Positions 41,913 to 51,047 of a stretch of 64,000 nucleotides of DNA are shown piece after piece. Every line of letters starts with the position of its first letter. Position 1 is the first letter of the stretch. The notes below the pieces were generated by a model, which was not told the origin of the DNA, made no database searches, and worked only from the letters and a program-made list of their open reading frames with translations. Both the position numbers and the translations under genes were made by a program. Source of the DNA: Bradyrhizobium sp. 199 (lineage in GTDB: Bacteria; Pseudomonadota; Alphaproteobacteria; Rhizobiales; Xanthobacteraceae); assembly GCF_023073355.1 (NCBI RefSeq), contig NZ_JADPJI010000005.1, forward strand, positions 2,232,001-2,296,000, given 5' to 3'.

Positions 41913-42419
41913 TTACCGGTGCGATGCGATCGACCCGAGGTCGAGCTGCGTCTCCCGGCTCAGCCAATATTCTTCGAGATTGTCGCCGCCCCCCTTCCGG
42001 TCGACAACGAGGAACGGGCTTGCATCCTCGAAAACCAACAAGGGATGGTGCCAGCAGTTGCGGGCATAGTTCACCCCCTGGCGGCCATTTGCCACGAACG
42101 CCCGATAGCTCGGGACCACGAGCGGGTCCGCGCAAACGACAACCAGCCAGCTCGCTCCGTTCAAGGGCATGAACATCTGGCTTCCGAGCGGATGGCGCTC
42201 CATCAGGCGGATGGCAATCGGCTCAGGCCGTGCTGAGGCGACAAACCAGCTGATGTTGATCTGTCCGCCTTCTGCGGCGACATCGATCTTGGCGAGCCCA
42301 TTATAGCGCTCGGCATATCCCTGGTTGATCGACAGGGGCGTCACCCCTTCCGTTTCGACGACGTCTCCGAACGGAGCGAACGCCCGCTTCGTCAAAGGCT
42401 CGATCGAGAGTGTCACCAT
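41913..42419 (-). CDS. allA: Ureidoglycolate lyase
   Basis: A 168-residue enzyme that splits (S)-ureidoglycolate into glyoxylate and urea, the step after ureidoglycine aminohydrolase. Family traits are FAPFGDVVE, GYAERYN, MERHPLGSQMFMPL and the ARNCWHHPLLV segment with its paired histidines. Length is normal for AllA. It lies between the DctA-like carrier and the aminohydrolase with gaps of 24 and 18 bases, forming a ureide operon. Confidence 0.92.
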   Translation of the reverse strand: MVTLSIEPLTKRAFAPFGDVVETEGVTPLSINQGYAERYNGLAKIDVAAEGGQINISWFVASARPEPIAIRLMERHPLGSQMFMPLNGASWLVVVCADPLVVPSYRAFVANGRQGVNYARNCWHHPLLVFEDASPFLVVDRKGGGDNLEEYWLSRETQLDLGSIASHR

Positions 42420-42443
42420 CTCCTACCTCAAATGCCTCCGCGT

Positions 42444-43778
42444 TCAAAGGGTCTGCAAACCCGCGACGGGAGCCTCCGCACCGACCGGACCGGTCCGCAG
42501 ATCCTCTCCCGAGGGATCGATCTCGCCGTTCAGGATACGGCGCGCCTTGGCGTGATCGAGGTCTCCCTCCCAGGAGGCGACGACAACCGCCGCAACGCAG
42601 TTGCCAACATAGTTGCCGAGTGCGCGGGCAATGCCGATGAACCAGTCCACCGACAAGATGAGCACCAGTCCGATCGCCGGGATGGCCGGAATGGCCGCCA
42701 GTGTCGCGGCGAGAACGACGATGGCCGAACCGGGCACACCATGAGCACCTTTGGAGGTCAGCAACGCCACGCCGAGAATAGCCAGGAGATCGCCCGTGGC
42801 AAGCGGCGTATTCGTCGCCTGCGCAATGAAGACGGCCGCCAAAGTCAGGTAGATGGAGAACGCATCCAGATTGAACGAGTACCCGGTCGGGATCACCAGA
42901 CCGACGGTCGATCGCTTGATCCCGAGCAGCTCGAGCTTTCGCATGGTCTGCGGAAGCACGCTATCGCCCGCGGCCGTCCCGAGAACGATCAACAGCTCTT
43001 CGCGCAGATAGGCCAGCAACTTGAACAGGCTGAAGCCGGAGAGCCGCATGATCGTGCCGAGCACGACCACCACGAACAGAACCACCGCCAGATAGAACAG
43101 GGCAACGAGGCCCCCGAGCTGCTTGAGCGAACCGATGCCGTATTTCCCGACGGTGAAGGCGATCGCACCGAAGACGCCGATCGGCGCCAGCCGGACGACG
43201 AAATTCATCATCTTGAAGATGATCTCGTTGACCCGCTCGACGAAATCGACGACTGGCCTCGCGCGCTCGCCGCACAGTGACACGGCACAACCAAACATGA
43301 TCGAGACGATCAGGACCTGCAGCACATCACCGGAGCTGAAAGCTCCGACGAGCGTCGTAGGAATGAGCTTCATCAGGAATTCGGAGACGCCTCCGCCGGA
43401 GACCTGAGCCGCCGTCTGGCTGAACCCGGAGAGCACCTTTGCGTCCAACGTCCTCGGGTCGATGTTCATCCCGGCGCCTGGCTGGAAATAGTAGGCGAGT
43501 GCAATGCCGAACACCAAAGCGATGGTGGTGACGATCTCGAAATAGACGAGCGAACGAATGCCGACCCTTCCGACCTTTGCAAGGTCGCCGGCCGCTGCAA
43601 TTCCGTGCACGACGACGCAGAACACGATCACGGGCACCAGCATCTTGATGAGCTTGATGAAGCTGTCACCCAGCGGCTTCATCTGCAATGCGGTGTCCGG
43701 ATAGGCAACGCCGAGCGCAATGCCTACGGCGAGCGCAACGACGACCTGGAAGAAGAGTGACTTGAATATTCTGGGCAT
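42444..43778 (-). CDS. DctA-like dicarboxylate/proton symporter
   Basis: A 444-residue secondary carrier of the DAACS (DctA/GltP) family with about eight helices and two re-entrant loops. Family motifs seen: PTGYSFNLDAFSIYLTLAAV and the SKGAHGVPGSAIVVLAATL loop near the end. The serine-rich first hairpin of typical DctA (SSSSES) is TAAGDS here, which may change ligand preference. AGGAAA precedes ATG 43778. First gene of the operon with allA and allE, so it could import a ureide-derived acid such as allantoate or ureidoglycolate rather than succinate; this is inference. Confidence 0.85.
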   Translation of the reverse strand: MPRIFKSLFFQVVVALAVGIALGVAYPDTALQMKPLGDSFIKLIKMLVPVIVFCVVVHGIAAAGDLAKVGRVGIRSLVYFEIVTTIALVFGIALAYYFQPGAGMNIDPRTLDAKVLSGFSQTAAQVSGGGVSEFLMKLIPTTLVGAFSSGDVLQVLIVSIMFGCAVSLCGERARPVVDFVERVNEIIFKMMNFVVRLAPIGVFGAIAFTVGKYGIGSLKQLGGLVALFYLAVVLFVVVVLGTIMRLSGFSLFKLLAYLREELLIVLGTAAGDSVLPQTMRKLELLGIKRSTVGLVIPTGYSFNLDAFSIYLTLAAVFIAQATNTPLATGDLLAILGVALLTSKGAHGVPGSAIVVLAATLAAIPAIPAIGLVLILSVDWFIGIARALGNYVGNCVAAVVVASWEGDLDHAKARRILNGEIDPSGEDLRTGPVGAEAPVAGLQTL

Positions 43779-43982
43779 GGCTTTCCTCGGTCGCTGTGCT
43801 TCCATCTGGCTTGGTCGGCCGGAGCCTTCGCCATTCTTGTCGTTGGCGCGAGGTCGCCGCGCACGGAGCCTTTGGTCAGGGCAGGACGTTGCAAGGACGC
43901 TGCAAGGCTCCATCGCTCATTCGTTGACCAGGTGCGACATCAAGTCCAATATATAGAACGACACGATTGATAGGTTTTCACT

Positions 43983-44879
43983 ATGGATCTGCGCCAGCTC
44001 CGGTATTTCATTGCGGTTGCCGAAGAGCGCAGCTTCACGATCGCCGCCCGGCGGCTGAACCTCTCGCAGCCGCCGCTCAGTCAGCACGTCCAGGCCCTCG
44101 AGGCAGAGCTCGGGACCCAACTGCTCTACAGGACCAGCCGCAGGGTCGAGTTGACCCAGGCGGGTGAAGCCATGCTGGCGCGAGGGCGCGCAATCCTGCA
44201 ACAGGTCAAGGCCGCGGAAGACGAGGTTCGCTCGATTGGGAGCGGCCTGATCGGAACACTGGACGTTGGAGCGACCGGCTCCATTCTGCGCGGGCGTCTT
44301 GCTGAGCTGCTCGCGGCCTACCGGGGGGTCGCTCCACGGGTCAAGATGACGGTACATGAGCAGGCGCCGGCGCTGCAGATCGCGGCGCTTCTCGGCCGCA
44401 CGACCAACATCTGTCTCATCCGCGGTATTCCCGCCGAGCGCGACCTGACCAGCAAGCTTGCGTGGCGGGAAGAGGTCGTTCTCGCAATGCCGCACAGCCA
44501 TCGGCTGGCGCGCCGCAGACGCATCGCCCTCGGTGACCTCGCATCCGAGGATCACGTCATCCTCGATCCCAATAGCTCCGACTTCGCACGATATTTGCAG
44601 ACGTGCTGCGTCAATGCCGGCTTCCTGCCAAAGGTGTCCCAACAGGTCGTCGACGCCCAATCGATCCCAAGCTTGATTGCCGCCGGTTTTGGTGTGGCGC
44701 TCGTGCCGCAGTCGATTGCGCGCTTCACAACAGCCGACATCGTATTCCGTCCGGTCAGGCCCTCACCGCCCACGGCCGACGTGTTTTTGGTGTTCAGGGC
44801 GGATGAGACGTCGATGGTGGTGCACAATTTCGTCAAGCTGGCTCTCCAATACCTGAATCAGCGGAAGGGGCTGGGATAG
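43983..44879 (+). CDS. LysR family transcriptional regulator
   Basis: A 298-residue LysR protein. The DNA-binding helix region is MDLRQLRYFIAVAEERSFTI, then LSQPPLSQHVQALEAELG and LLYRTSRRVELTQAG. It is transcribed divergently from the DctA-like/allA/allE operon across a 204-base gap, the usual layout for a LysR activator and its target. The ligand is likely an intermediate of ureide catabolism. The AT-rich stretch at about 43938-43980 is the probable control region. Confidence 0.9.
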   Translation: MDLRQLRYFIAVAEERSFTIAARRLNLSQPPLSQHVQALEAELGTQLLYRTSRRVELTQAGEAMLARGRAILQQVKAAEDEVRSIGSGLIGTLDVGATGSILRGRLAELLAAYRGVAPRVKMTVHEQAPALQIAALLGRTTNICLIRGIPAERDLTSKLAWREEVVLAMPHSHRLARRRRIALGDLASEDHVILDPNSSDFARYLQTCCVNAGFLPKVSQQVVDAQSIPSLIAAGFGVALVPQSIARFTTADIVFRPVRPSPPTADVFLVFRADETSMVVHNFVKLALQYLNQRKGLG

Positions 44880-44961
44880 GGTTCGCAGCGCGCGCTGTCT
44901 CCACCCTGTCATGCCGAGGAGCTCGCGACAAAATCGCGTAGCAATTTTGCGCTGATGCGAC

Positions 44962-45007
44962 GAAGCAATCCAGACTCTCTCCGGGGAAACGATTCTGGAT
45001 TGCTTCG
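44962..45007. repeat. Intergenic inverted repeat
   Basis: GAAGCAATCCAGA (44962-44974) and TCTGGATTGCTTC (44994-45006) are exact inverted copies 19 bases apart, flanked by GCGAGCCTAGC-type sequence. The motif matches a common Bradyrhizobiaceae intergenic palindrome family. Confidence 0.85.
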
Positions 45008-45066
45008 CTAGGCTCGCAATGACGGCGTATGAGGCGGGCGCTCGCTCTCCAGGTATCACTGTCATT

Positions 45067-45156
45067 CCCCGCGAAGGCGGGGGGTCCAGTACGCCGCGGC
45101 CGCTCGGTTGAATCACTGCCGTCTCGGCGTACTGGATCGCCCGGTCCAGCCGGGCG
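45067..45156. repeat. Composite intergenic palindromic repeat
   Basis: Three hairpins in a row: CCCCGC-GAAG-GCGGGG (45067-45082); TCCAGTACGCCG (45085-45096) with CGGCGTACTGGA (45125-45136); and CGCCCGG-TCCAG-CCGGGCG (45138-45156). This is another Bradyrhizobiaceae-type intergenic repeat. Confidence 0.82.
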
Positions 45157-45799
45157 ACAACACCGAGTGTGTGGTTGCGGGCATACCTTCGCATTCTCGC
45201 GGCGCGTTGCGCCCGAGCTTTGCTTGATCACTCCACCCTCTCACAGCCAAGAGGGCGAAGGCCGGGTGCCAGGTCGCACCCGCGGTCTCTGCTGCGCGAC
45301 ACGCACGCGCAGAAAAACCGCACAGCAGCATACAGGTGTCGCCGATCACTCGGCCTTCCCTGCGCGATGGTCGGACGGCTTATGCCGTGCTCTCCCGGGA
45401 GCCGAACTTTCCTTCTGGCCTCCCTCACCCCGCGAATTGGATGATGCAGTCTGCCCGGTTGGGCTCGCTCGCATCTCCGCGAAAGGCTTGACCGTAGCAA
45501 CGACGGCCAGGACCACACGGTTTTGCCGTACGCACGGTTCGCCATCTCGCCGCAGTTTTCCCAGCCCTGTCGACAAAGCCGGAAATTTGCAGGCGAGACG
45601 AACCTGACAGCGCCGCTCGTCCGCACGCGGGTTTCGGGCTCACAGGGACTACCCGCCCTGCCCGCCCGCCCCCTCTCGTGCCGACGCTGCCGCGTCCACC
45701 GCAGACCCGGCTCGCGATCAAGACGACCTCGAGATCGCCCCTCTTGGATGAGCCGGAATGAGCGACACATTGACAGCGGGCGACACAGCCACGGTGGCG
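45157..45799. other. Repeat-derived non-coding stretch
   Basis: No supported gene. Short open frames exist on both strands but have cysteine/arginine-rich random-like translations, no ribosome sites and no family motifs. The text resembles dispersed repeat sequence seen between genes in this group of bacteria. Confidence 0.55.
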
Positions 45800-45885
45800 T
45801 AGCCCGGATGGAGCGCCAGCGCATCCAGGACAGTGCGAGATGCCGGGCGAGCGGCCCGGATGACGCTTTCGCTCCATCCGGGCTA
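45800..45885. repeat. Intergenic inverted repeat
   Basis: TAGCCCGGATGGAGCG (45800-45815) and CGCTCCATCCGGGCTA (45870-45885) are perfect 16-base inverted copies, 54 bases apart. It lies 24 bases beyond the stop of the TonB receptor gene and could act as a terminator or processing site. Confidence 0.85.
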
Positions 45886-45908
45886 CTGGCCGCACCAGCT
45901 TGGCAAAC

Positions 45909-48221
45909 CTAGAACACCCCGGCGACAGTCAACCGGAACGTCAGCGGCTCCACGGGGTGCAGCACGTAGTCCATCACACCGTTCTGACAGACTGCCGTTG
46001 GCGCGGTGCCCGACGTGCAGAGATTGTAGAGCGTGTCGGTCTTGAGCAGCGACCCATAGGCATAGGTGATTTGGTTCGCCTTGGTGTTAAAGAGGTTGAG
46101 CACGTCGAGTTGAAGGCGCCAGCCATTGTCGATGCGATAGCCAACGCGGCCGTTGAAGATGCTGATCGCGGAAGAGCGGAACGCGTTGTCCTCCGTCAAC
46201 GGGCTCGACGCCAGATAGCGCCAGCGCAAGGTTCCGAACCAGCCGGTCGTCTCGCCAAGCGTGGCGCCGACCGATGTCACCATCGCCGGCGCGTTCGGAA
46301 TGTAGTTGCCGGGCGCGTTGCCGACCTGTGCCTCGGGATAGCCGGCGAGCGAGCCGTAGACCTCGGCCTGCTCGCTGTCATAGCCGCGGAAGCGCGCATG
46401 GGTCACTGCGAGATCGGCGTCGATGTCGATCCAGGACCTCGGCCGGTAGTGGTTGGTCCATTCAAAGCCGTAGCGGCGGCTGGCACGGGTAGCCGACGTG
46501 TCGCCAGCATCGCCGGCGAACAGGATCTCGGAATCCTGATCCAGCATGAAGACGCTGAGCGAGGTGTCGAGGCCGGGAACGATCCTGCTGCGAACGCCGA
46601 CCTCCGCGCCCCTGGTGCGCACCAGCAGCGGCGATGGCCTCAGCCGGGTCGCGGGATCGCCGGGGTCCTCTGTCGTGGTCGCGCCGCGGGCGTCGTTGGA
46701 ATGCATGCCGTAGCCGGCGCCGAGGAAGAACTCGGTCTGGTTGAATGGACCAAGCACCAACCTGAATCTCGGGCTGCCGAGCGCGGCGTCAGCGCGGCCG
46801 GAATTGTTGGCATTGAACCGCGACATGACGTCAGCTGCATAATAATCGCCGCGCCATCCCACCGTCGTCCTGAACCAGTCCGTCCAGCGCACCGTGTTTT
46901 CGGCATAGACAGCGACGCTGCCCTCGCCAGCCTTGTCGCTGCGGATGTTGGAAAGAAAGCCGCGCCGGAATGTGTTGGTGAGCGCGAGGTCGATGGCATC
47001 ATAGCGCGACTGCAGGCCGAAGGTGGTCTGCACCGGCAAGCCGGCCAACGAACCGTTCAGCGTGCGCGAGATGTTGGCGCCGGCCATCAGGCGATCGTCG
47101 TGCTGGTGGAACTGGTCGCCGAGCACGGGATCGCTGAGGTAATAGGTAAAATTGTTGAAGAGGTCGAGCTGGCTCTTCACGACATAGGCGTTGGCTTTCC
47201 AAGAGCCAAGATCGTCACTCTGCGCGATGCGGCCCGAGAGCGCAAAGCGCTTGGTGTTGCCGCCGTCGCTTGGATCTTCCGAGCCGAACCGGCTGAGAAG
47301 GCCGTCAGTGATCGCTCGCTGCGGCACCTGGTCGGTTGAATTCCATTTGTTCGAATAGGCCATGCCGGTGACGGACACGCCGTCGGTTGCGGTGCCCTGG
47401 CTGTAGCGCACCAGGCCATTGAGCTTTCGCACATTGTCAGGATTGTCCCACGGTCCGTTGTAGGTGCCGATCTCGCCGGCCACCAGCAACGCGCCGTCAC
47501 CGAGCTTCGCGGAATCCATGCCGAGCAGGCGGCGATAGCCGAAGCTGCCCGCGCTCACTTGCGCTATTCCCCTGGTGCGGTCGATCAGGCCGATATGGAT
47601 GCTGCCGACCGAGGCGAAATCGCCTTCGTCAGCGAAGTACGGGCCCTTGCGCACATCCACCGCGGCGATGGCTTCGGGGATCAGCCAGTTGAGATCCGCG
47701 TAGCCCTGGCCGTGCGCATGGGTGCGCATGTTGACGGGGACGCCGTCGACGGTGATGGCAAGGTTGGTGCCATGGTCGAGATTATAGCCGCGCAAGAAAT
47801 ACTGATTGGCTTTACCCTCGCCGGAATGCTGCGTCACGATCAGACCCGGCACGGCTTCGAGCGCTTCGCCCGGCCGGGTGAATGGGCGTACATTGAGGTT
47901 GTCGCCGGAGATGGTGATCTCGCTGGCCATGCCGGGCTGGCCCTTTGCACCGGAGGCGGCGCTGCGCACATCCGGGCCTTGCGCCGCCGCTGGGTACACT
48001 GGGATGCGGTGGCTCGCCGGCGGCGGCCTGCCGGAACGGCGCGATGCGACGGGCTTCTTGCGCACCACTGTCTCGCCGCCACCGACCTGGATCGGCGGCA
48101 GCTCGCGTGAGGTGGCGCTGCTCTGGGCCAACGCGCGGCCCTCGTCCGCGACCAGCAGCAGGGCCGACAGTGCCGTCAGCGCGCCGCCGCCACGCCGGGT
48201 CTCATGCCGCTTCGGTCGCAT
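45909..48221 (-). CDS. TonB-dependent outer-membrane receptor
   Basis: A 770-residue receptor. The signal peptide covers about residues 14-33 (ALTALSALLLVADEGRALAQ). The plug domain begins near 90 (EITISGDNLNVRPFTRPGEA, QYFLRGYNLDHGT) and a 22-strand barrel follows, ending in Phe (TVAGVF), as barrel proteins do. No obvious TonB box is seen beyond ELPPIQV. ATG 48221 is eight bases after GGAA and lies 20 bases inside the end of the nickel/cobalt transporter gene, so the pair is one operon. The receptor may take up a nickel or cobalt chelate. Confidence 0.9.
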   Translation of the reverse strand: MRPKRHETRRGGGALTALSALLLVADEGRALAQSSATSRELPPIQVGGGETVVRKKPVASRRSGRPPPASHRIPVYPAAAQGPDVRSAASGAKGQPGMASEITISGDNLNVRPFTRPGEALEAVPGLIVTQHSGEGKANQYFLRGYNLDHGTNLAITVDGVPVNMRTHAHGQGYADLNWLIPEAIAAVDVRKGPYFADEGDFASVGSIHIGLIDRTRGIAQVSAGSFGYRRLLGMDSAKLGDGALLVAGEIGTYNGPWDNPDNVRKLNGLVRYSQGTATDGVSVTGMAYSNKWNSTDQVPQRAITDGLLSRFGSEDPSDGGNTKRFALSGRIAQSDDLGSWKANAYVVKSQLDLFNNFTYYLSDPVLGDQFHQHDDRLMAGANISRTLNGSLAGLPVQTTFGLQSRYDAIDLALTNTFRRGFLSNIRSDKAGEGSVAVYAENTVRWTDWFRTTVGWRGDYYAADVMSRFNANNSGRADAALGSPRFRLVLGPFNQTEFFLGAGYGMHSNDARGATTTEDPGDPATRLRPSPLLVRTRGAEVGVRSRIVPGLDTSLSVFMLDQDSEILFAGDAGDTSATRASRRYGFEWTNHYRPRSWIDIDADLAVTHARFRGYDSEQAEVYGSLAGYPEAQVGNAPGNYIPNAPAMVTSVGATLGETTGWFGTLRWRYLASSPLTEDNAFRSSAISIFNGRVGYRIDNGWRLQLDVLNLFNTKANQITYAYGSLLKTDTLYNLCTSGTAPTAVCQNGVMDYVLHPVEPLTFRLTVAGVF

Positions 48222-49281
48222 CGGCGCATTCCAGCGCTTTCGTCGCGGCCCGGGTCCGTCGGCCATCGAAGATGCGACGGTAGAGCACGGCCGAGACGAG
48301 CCACGCGATTGCGAACAGCGCGATCACGGCGAAGCCTACATCGGTGAGCGACTCGTTGAGACCGTCGACCAGCGTCCACACGCCCCCGGACAGGGCGAGC
48401 CGGTCAGCAGCCAACCCGAGCGCCTCGATGCCGCCGATCAACAGCGCGACTGCCACGGAGGCGCCGGTGATTGTGAGATTGTACCAGAGCTTTCGCAGGG
48501 GATCGACGAACGCCCATCGATAGGCGCTGACCATCAACGCGGAATCGGCGGTATCGACGAGGGCCATGCCGGAGGCGAACAGCGACGGGAAAACCAGGAT
48601 ATCTGCAAGCGACGCGCCGCGCGCGGCTTCGGTCGCGGAGATGCTGAGCAGGCCGATTTCGGTCGCCGTGTCGAAGCCGAGTCCAAACAGGAAGCCGAGC
48701 GGGTACATGTGCCATGGTTTTGTGACCAGGCGGAAAAACGGACCAAACAGTCGCGCGAAGACGCCGCGCTTGGCGAGCAGCGTCTCGAGGCCCGCGGCGT
48801 CGTGAATACCCTGCGCCCGCGCAGCGCGGAACGTCCGCCACAGGCCGGCGAAGATGACGAGGTTGATGCCCGCGATCACGAGCAGGAACAGTGCCGACAC
48901 CGATGTGCCGATGAAGCCGCCGATCTCCTTGAGCAGGCTGTCGCCGCCAAGGCTCACCACGCCGAGCGCAAGCAATATGGTCGCGACGATGACGACGGTG
49001 GAATGGCCGAGCGCAAAATAGAGACCGACGCTGTGCGGCGCGCCGCCCGTCTGCATCAACTTGCGCACGACGTTGTCGATGGCGGCGATGTGGTCGGCAT
49101 CAACGGCGTGGCGCAGACCGAACACCCAGGCCAGCAGCGCCGTCGCAAGCACCGTCGGCCGGTCGCCGAACAGCGCGAAGGCCCAGGTCCATGCCGCGAT
49201 GTTGGCGGCGATGAGCCCCCCGAACAGCACCAGCGTTCCGGATTCGATCGCCCCTAACGTCCGCCTCACCGCTTGCTCCAT
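48202..49281 (-). CDS. NiCoT family nickel/cobalt transporter
   Basis: A 359-residue inner-membrane permease with about eight helices. The NiCoT signature HAVDADHI (HX4DH) lies near residues 58-65; further family motifs are LGHSTVV and LGFDTATE. It imports Ni2+ or Co2+ with high affinity. It is immediately upstream of the TonB receptor gene and overlaps it. Such a pair moves the metal over both membranes. Which metal is carried cannot be told from the sequence. A short palindrome about 105 bases upstream might be an operator. Confidence 0.9.
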   Translation of the reverse strand: MEQAVRRTLGAIESGTLVLFGGLIAANIAAWTWAFALFGDRPTVLATALLAWVFGLRHAVDADHIAAIDNVVRKLMQTGGAPHSVGLYFALGHSTVVIVATILLALGVVSLGGDSLLKEIGGFIGTSVSALFLLVIAGINLVIFAGLWRTFRAARAQGIHDAAGLETLLAKRGVFARLFGPFFRLVTKPWHMYPLGFLFGLGFDTATEIGLLSISATEAARGASLADILVFPSLFASGMALVDTADSALMVSAYRWAFVDPLRKLWYNLTITGASVAVALLIGGIEALGLAADRLALSGGVWTLVDGLNESLTDVGFAVIALFAIAWLVSAVLYRRIFDGRRTRAATKALECADATEAA

Positions 49282-49884
49282 CCACCCGATCCCGCAGTAT
49301 GATGTTTATCAAGAACCCTCATACCGGCCAAGAGCCGCACCATTTTCGACCGTGCTGCCGAAGGTGCCGCGATATGAGAGTCACCTCATTGATTCAATGA
49401 AAGATTTCTGATCGGGCGCCAGAACGAGATGCTTACCTGGCCGGCAGCGACCGCGAATTACATGTCCCCGGTCATCGACAGCAGATATGTGCGTAGTCGC
49501 CGTAGCGCCTCGCAATATCCCGGTGACCGCCGAGCGCGCAACCGAGCCGTAGTCTGCGGTCAAGCGGGTCAAAATTCACCGTTGTTGCCTTCGTTGATCG
49601 GGATCCACGAATGTTGAAGGAGTCCACGATACCGCCCGTTAGGGTGAGAACTTCGCACGGACGGATCGAGGATAAGGGCATCCGCACCCGCCCCGCCTGC
49701 CGATCCCCCCTGGAAAATCTGCGGGACGAGCGGCTGCGGATTAAGAATTTAGTAACGCTACGAATGTCGTTGAACGCATTAATGCAAATCGCACGCCGCC
49801 GGTGTCTAGCCCGTAACGACCCTGCTATAAAGCTCAGCTACGGCTCGATCGATTTTCGCCAACTGTCGGTTTCCCTGATTGCGC
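49282..49884. other. Divergent intergenic region
   Basis: 603 bases between the divergent NiCoT and FemAB-like genes. No gene is supported. A near-palindrome CATTGATTCAATG lies at 49387-49399, upstream of the transporter, as a possible operator. The last 130 bases are AT-richer than the surroundings and probably hold the promoter of the plus-strand gene. No cobalamin-riboswitch box was recognised. Confidence 0.5.
49387..49399. promoter_or_regulatory. Possible operator palindrome upstream of NiCoT gene
   Basis: CATTGA-T-TCAATG, a 13-base odd palindrome, 106 bases upstream of the transporter start. It may bind a metal-responsive regulator; no known consensus matched. Confidence 0.25.
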
Positions 49885-51021
49885 ATGAACAAGCTTAGCA
49901 ACACCTTCGACATCGTCATCGAGCAGGCGTTCGACTTTCTGTCACCGGAATACGCCGAGCTGTTTGATCGCTCGGCCGCCACCGCGTTCCAGCATCCGAT
50001 CTGGCTGCACTGCGTCTACGCCAGGCTCGCTCCGGAATCGGGGGCAACACCTCTGGTGGTCGTGGTCCGCCACCGCGCGACGCGAGCCCTTGCGATGGTG
50101 CTGCCCCTGCTCCGTATCCGGCGCGGTCCGATCCGAACCGTCGAGTTTGCCGACCTGCGCGTCTCCGACTATCTGGCGCCGGTCTGTAGCCCGGAATTGT
50201 TTTCGCAACTGCTCGACGACGCGGCAGCGTGCGCGGAGATTCGGCGCCTCGTTCATCCGTTCGATCTGCTCCGAATGACCAAGCTGCCCGACGGGCGGCT
50301 TCCGATCGAAAATCTCCTGGCTGCATCCCGCCGCGTAGCGATGGACACCAATGCCTACGCGACGGTTCTGGTCGCGCCGTTCGAGCAATGGCGGGCCAGT
50401 GCGATCGATCGCTCCTATCAGAAGGAGCTCGCAAAGAAATCTCGTCAGCTCCAGAAGAAAGGCGCGCTGAGCTTCTCATGCTGCAACGACAGCGCCTCCG
50501 TGCTCGAGGCGCTGGAGGTGATGAAGAAGTTTCGCGGCCCGCGCTTTCAGGCGCAAGGCGACGGAGATCTGTTGCAGCGACCCGAATATCTCGGCTTCTA
50601 TTCCGACGTCGCCCTTCGTGGGCTCGGCGCCTTTGTGCGCCTCTACGCCATGAAAATGGACGGCGAAGTCATCGCCGCCGTGCTCGGGCTGTCCCATCGG
50701 GACAGCTTCCTCATCATCATGAGCGCCTTCGACATTGCCGGGTACAAGAGCCAGTCCCTCGGCGCGCTGATGTTCGAGCAAGTGGCACGGGATTGTATCG
50801 AGCGCGGAGATCAGATGCTCGATTTCACCATTGGTGACGAGCCATACAAGAAATTGTTCGGCGGGCAGCCTTCGCCGATGTGGGCGGTTACGAAAACCGG
50901 CAGCACTGTAGGCACTGTCGCCCTGTTCGCGCTGAATCAGGCACCCTGGCTCAAACTGGCGGCCAAGCGGCTATCGGATTTGAGGCTGCTGCCCGCCCGC
51001 ACCCCGACGCCCACGCGTTGA
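49885..51021 (+). CDS. FemAB/CelD-like GNAT acetyltransferase
   Basis: A 378-residue soluble protein of the FemAB-related/BcsL (CelD) acyltransferase group. The C-terminal GNAT-type fold is seen in the segment LYAMKMDGEVIAAVLGLSHR, then YKSQSLGALMFEQVARDCIERGDQMLDFTIGDEPYKKLFG, which is characteristic of this family. The ATG at 49885 lacks a good ribosome site; TTG at 49879 is an alternative. Such enzymes often modify exopolysaccharides or peptidoglycan precursors; the following glycan genes support this. The substrate is unknown. Confidence 0.8.
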   Translation: MNKLSNTFDIVIEQAFDFLSPEYAELFDRSAATAFQHPIWLHCVYARLAPESGATPLVVVVRHRATRALAMVLPLLRIRRGPIRTVEFADLRVSDYLAPVCSPELFSQLLDDAAACAEIRRLVHPFDLLRMTKLPDGRLPIENLLAASRRVAMDTNAYATVLVAPFEQWRASAIDRSYQKELAKKSRQLQKKGALSFSCCNDSASVLEALEVMKKFRGPRFQAQGDGDLLQRPEYLGFYSDVALRGLGAFVRLYAMKMDGEVIAAVLGLSHRDSFLIIMSAFDIAGYKSQSLGALMFEQVARDCIERGDQMLDFTIGDEPYKKLFGGQPSPMWAVTKTGSTVGTVALFALNQAPWLKLAAKRLSDLRLLPARTPTPTR

Positions 51022-51047
51022 CGACGGCAGGCGAAGGGACGCGGAGC

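Noticed and set aside
45157..45799. Small genes in the repeat island
   Set aside because: Several open frames on both strands, none with a ribosome site, plausible composition or known domain.
49282..49450. Cobalamin riboswitch upstream of the NiCoT gene
   Set aside because: No conserved B12-box sequence or matching stem could be found on the minus strand.
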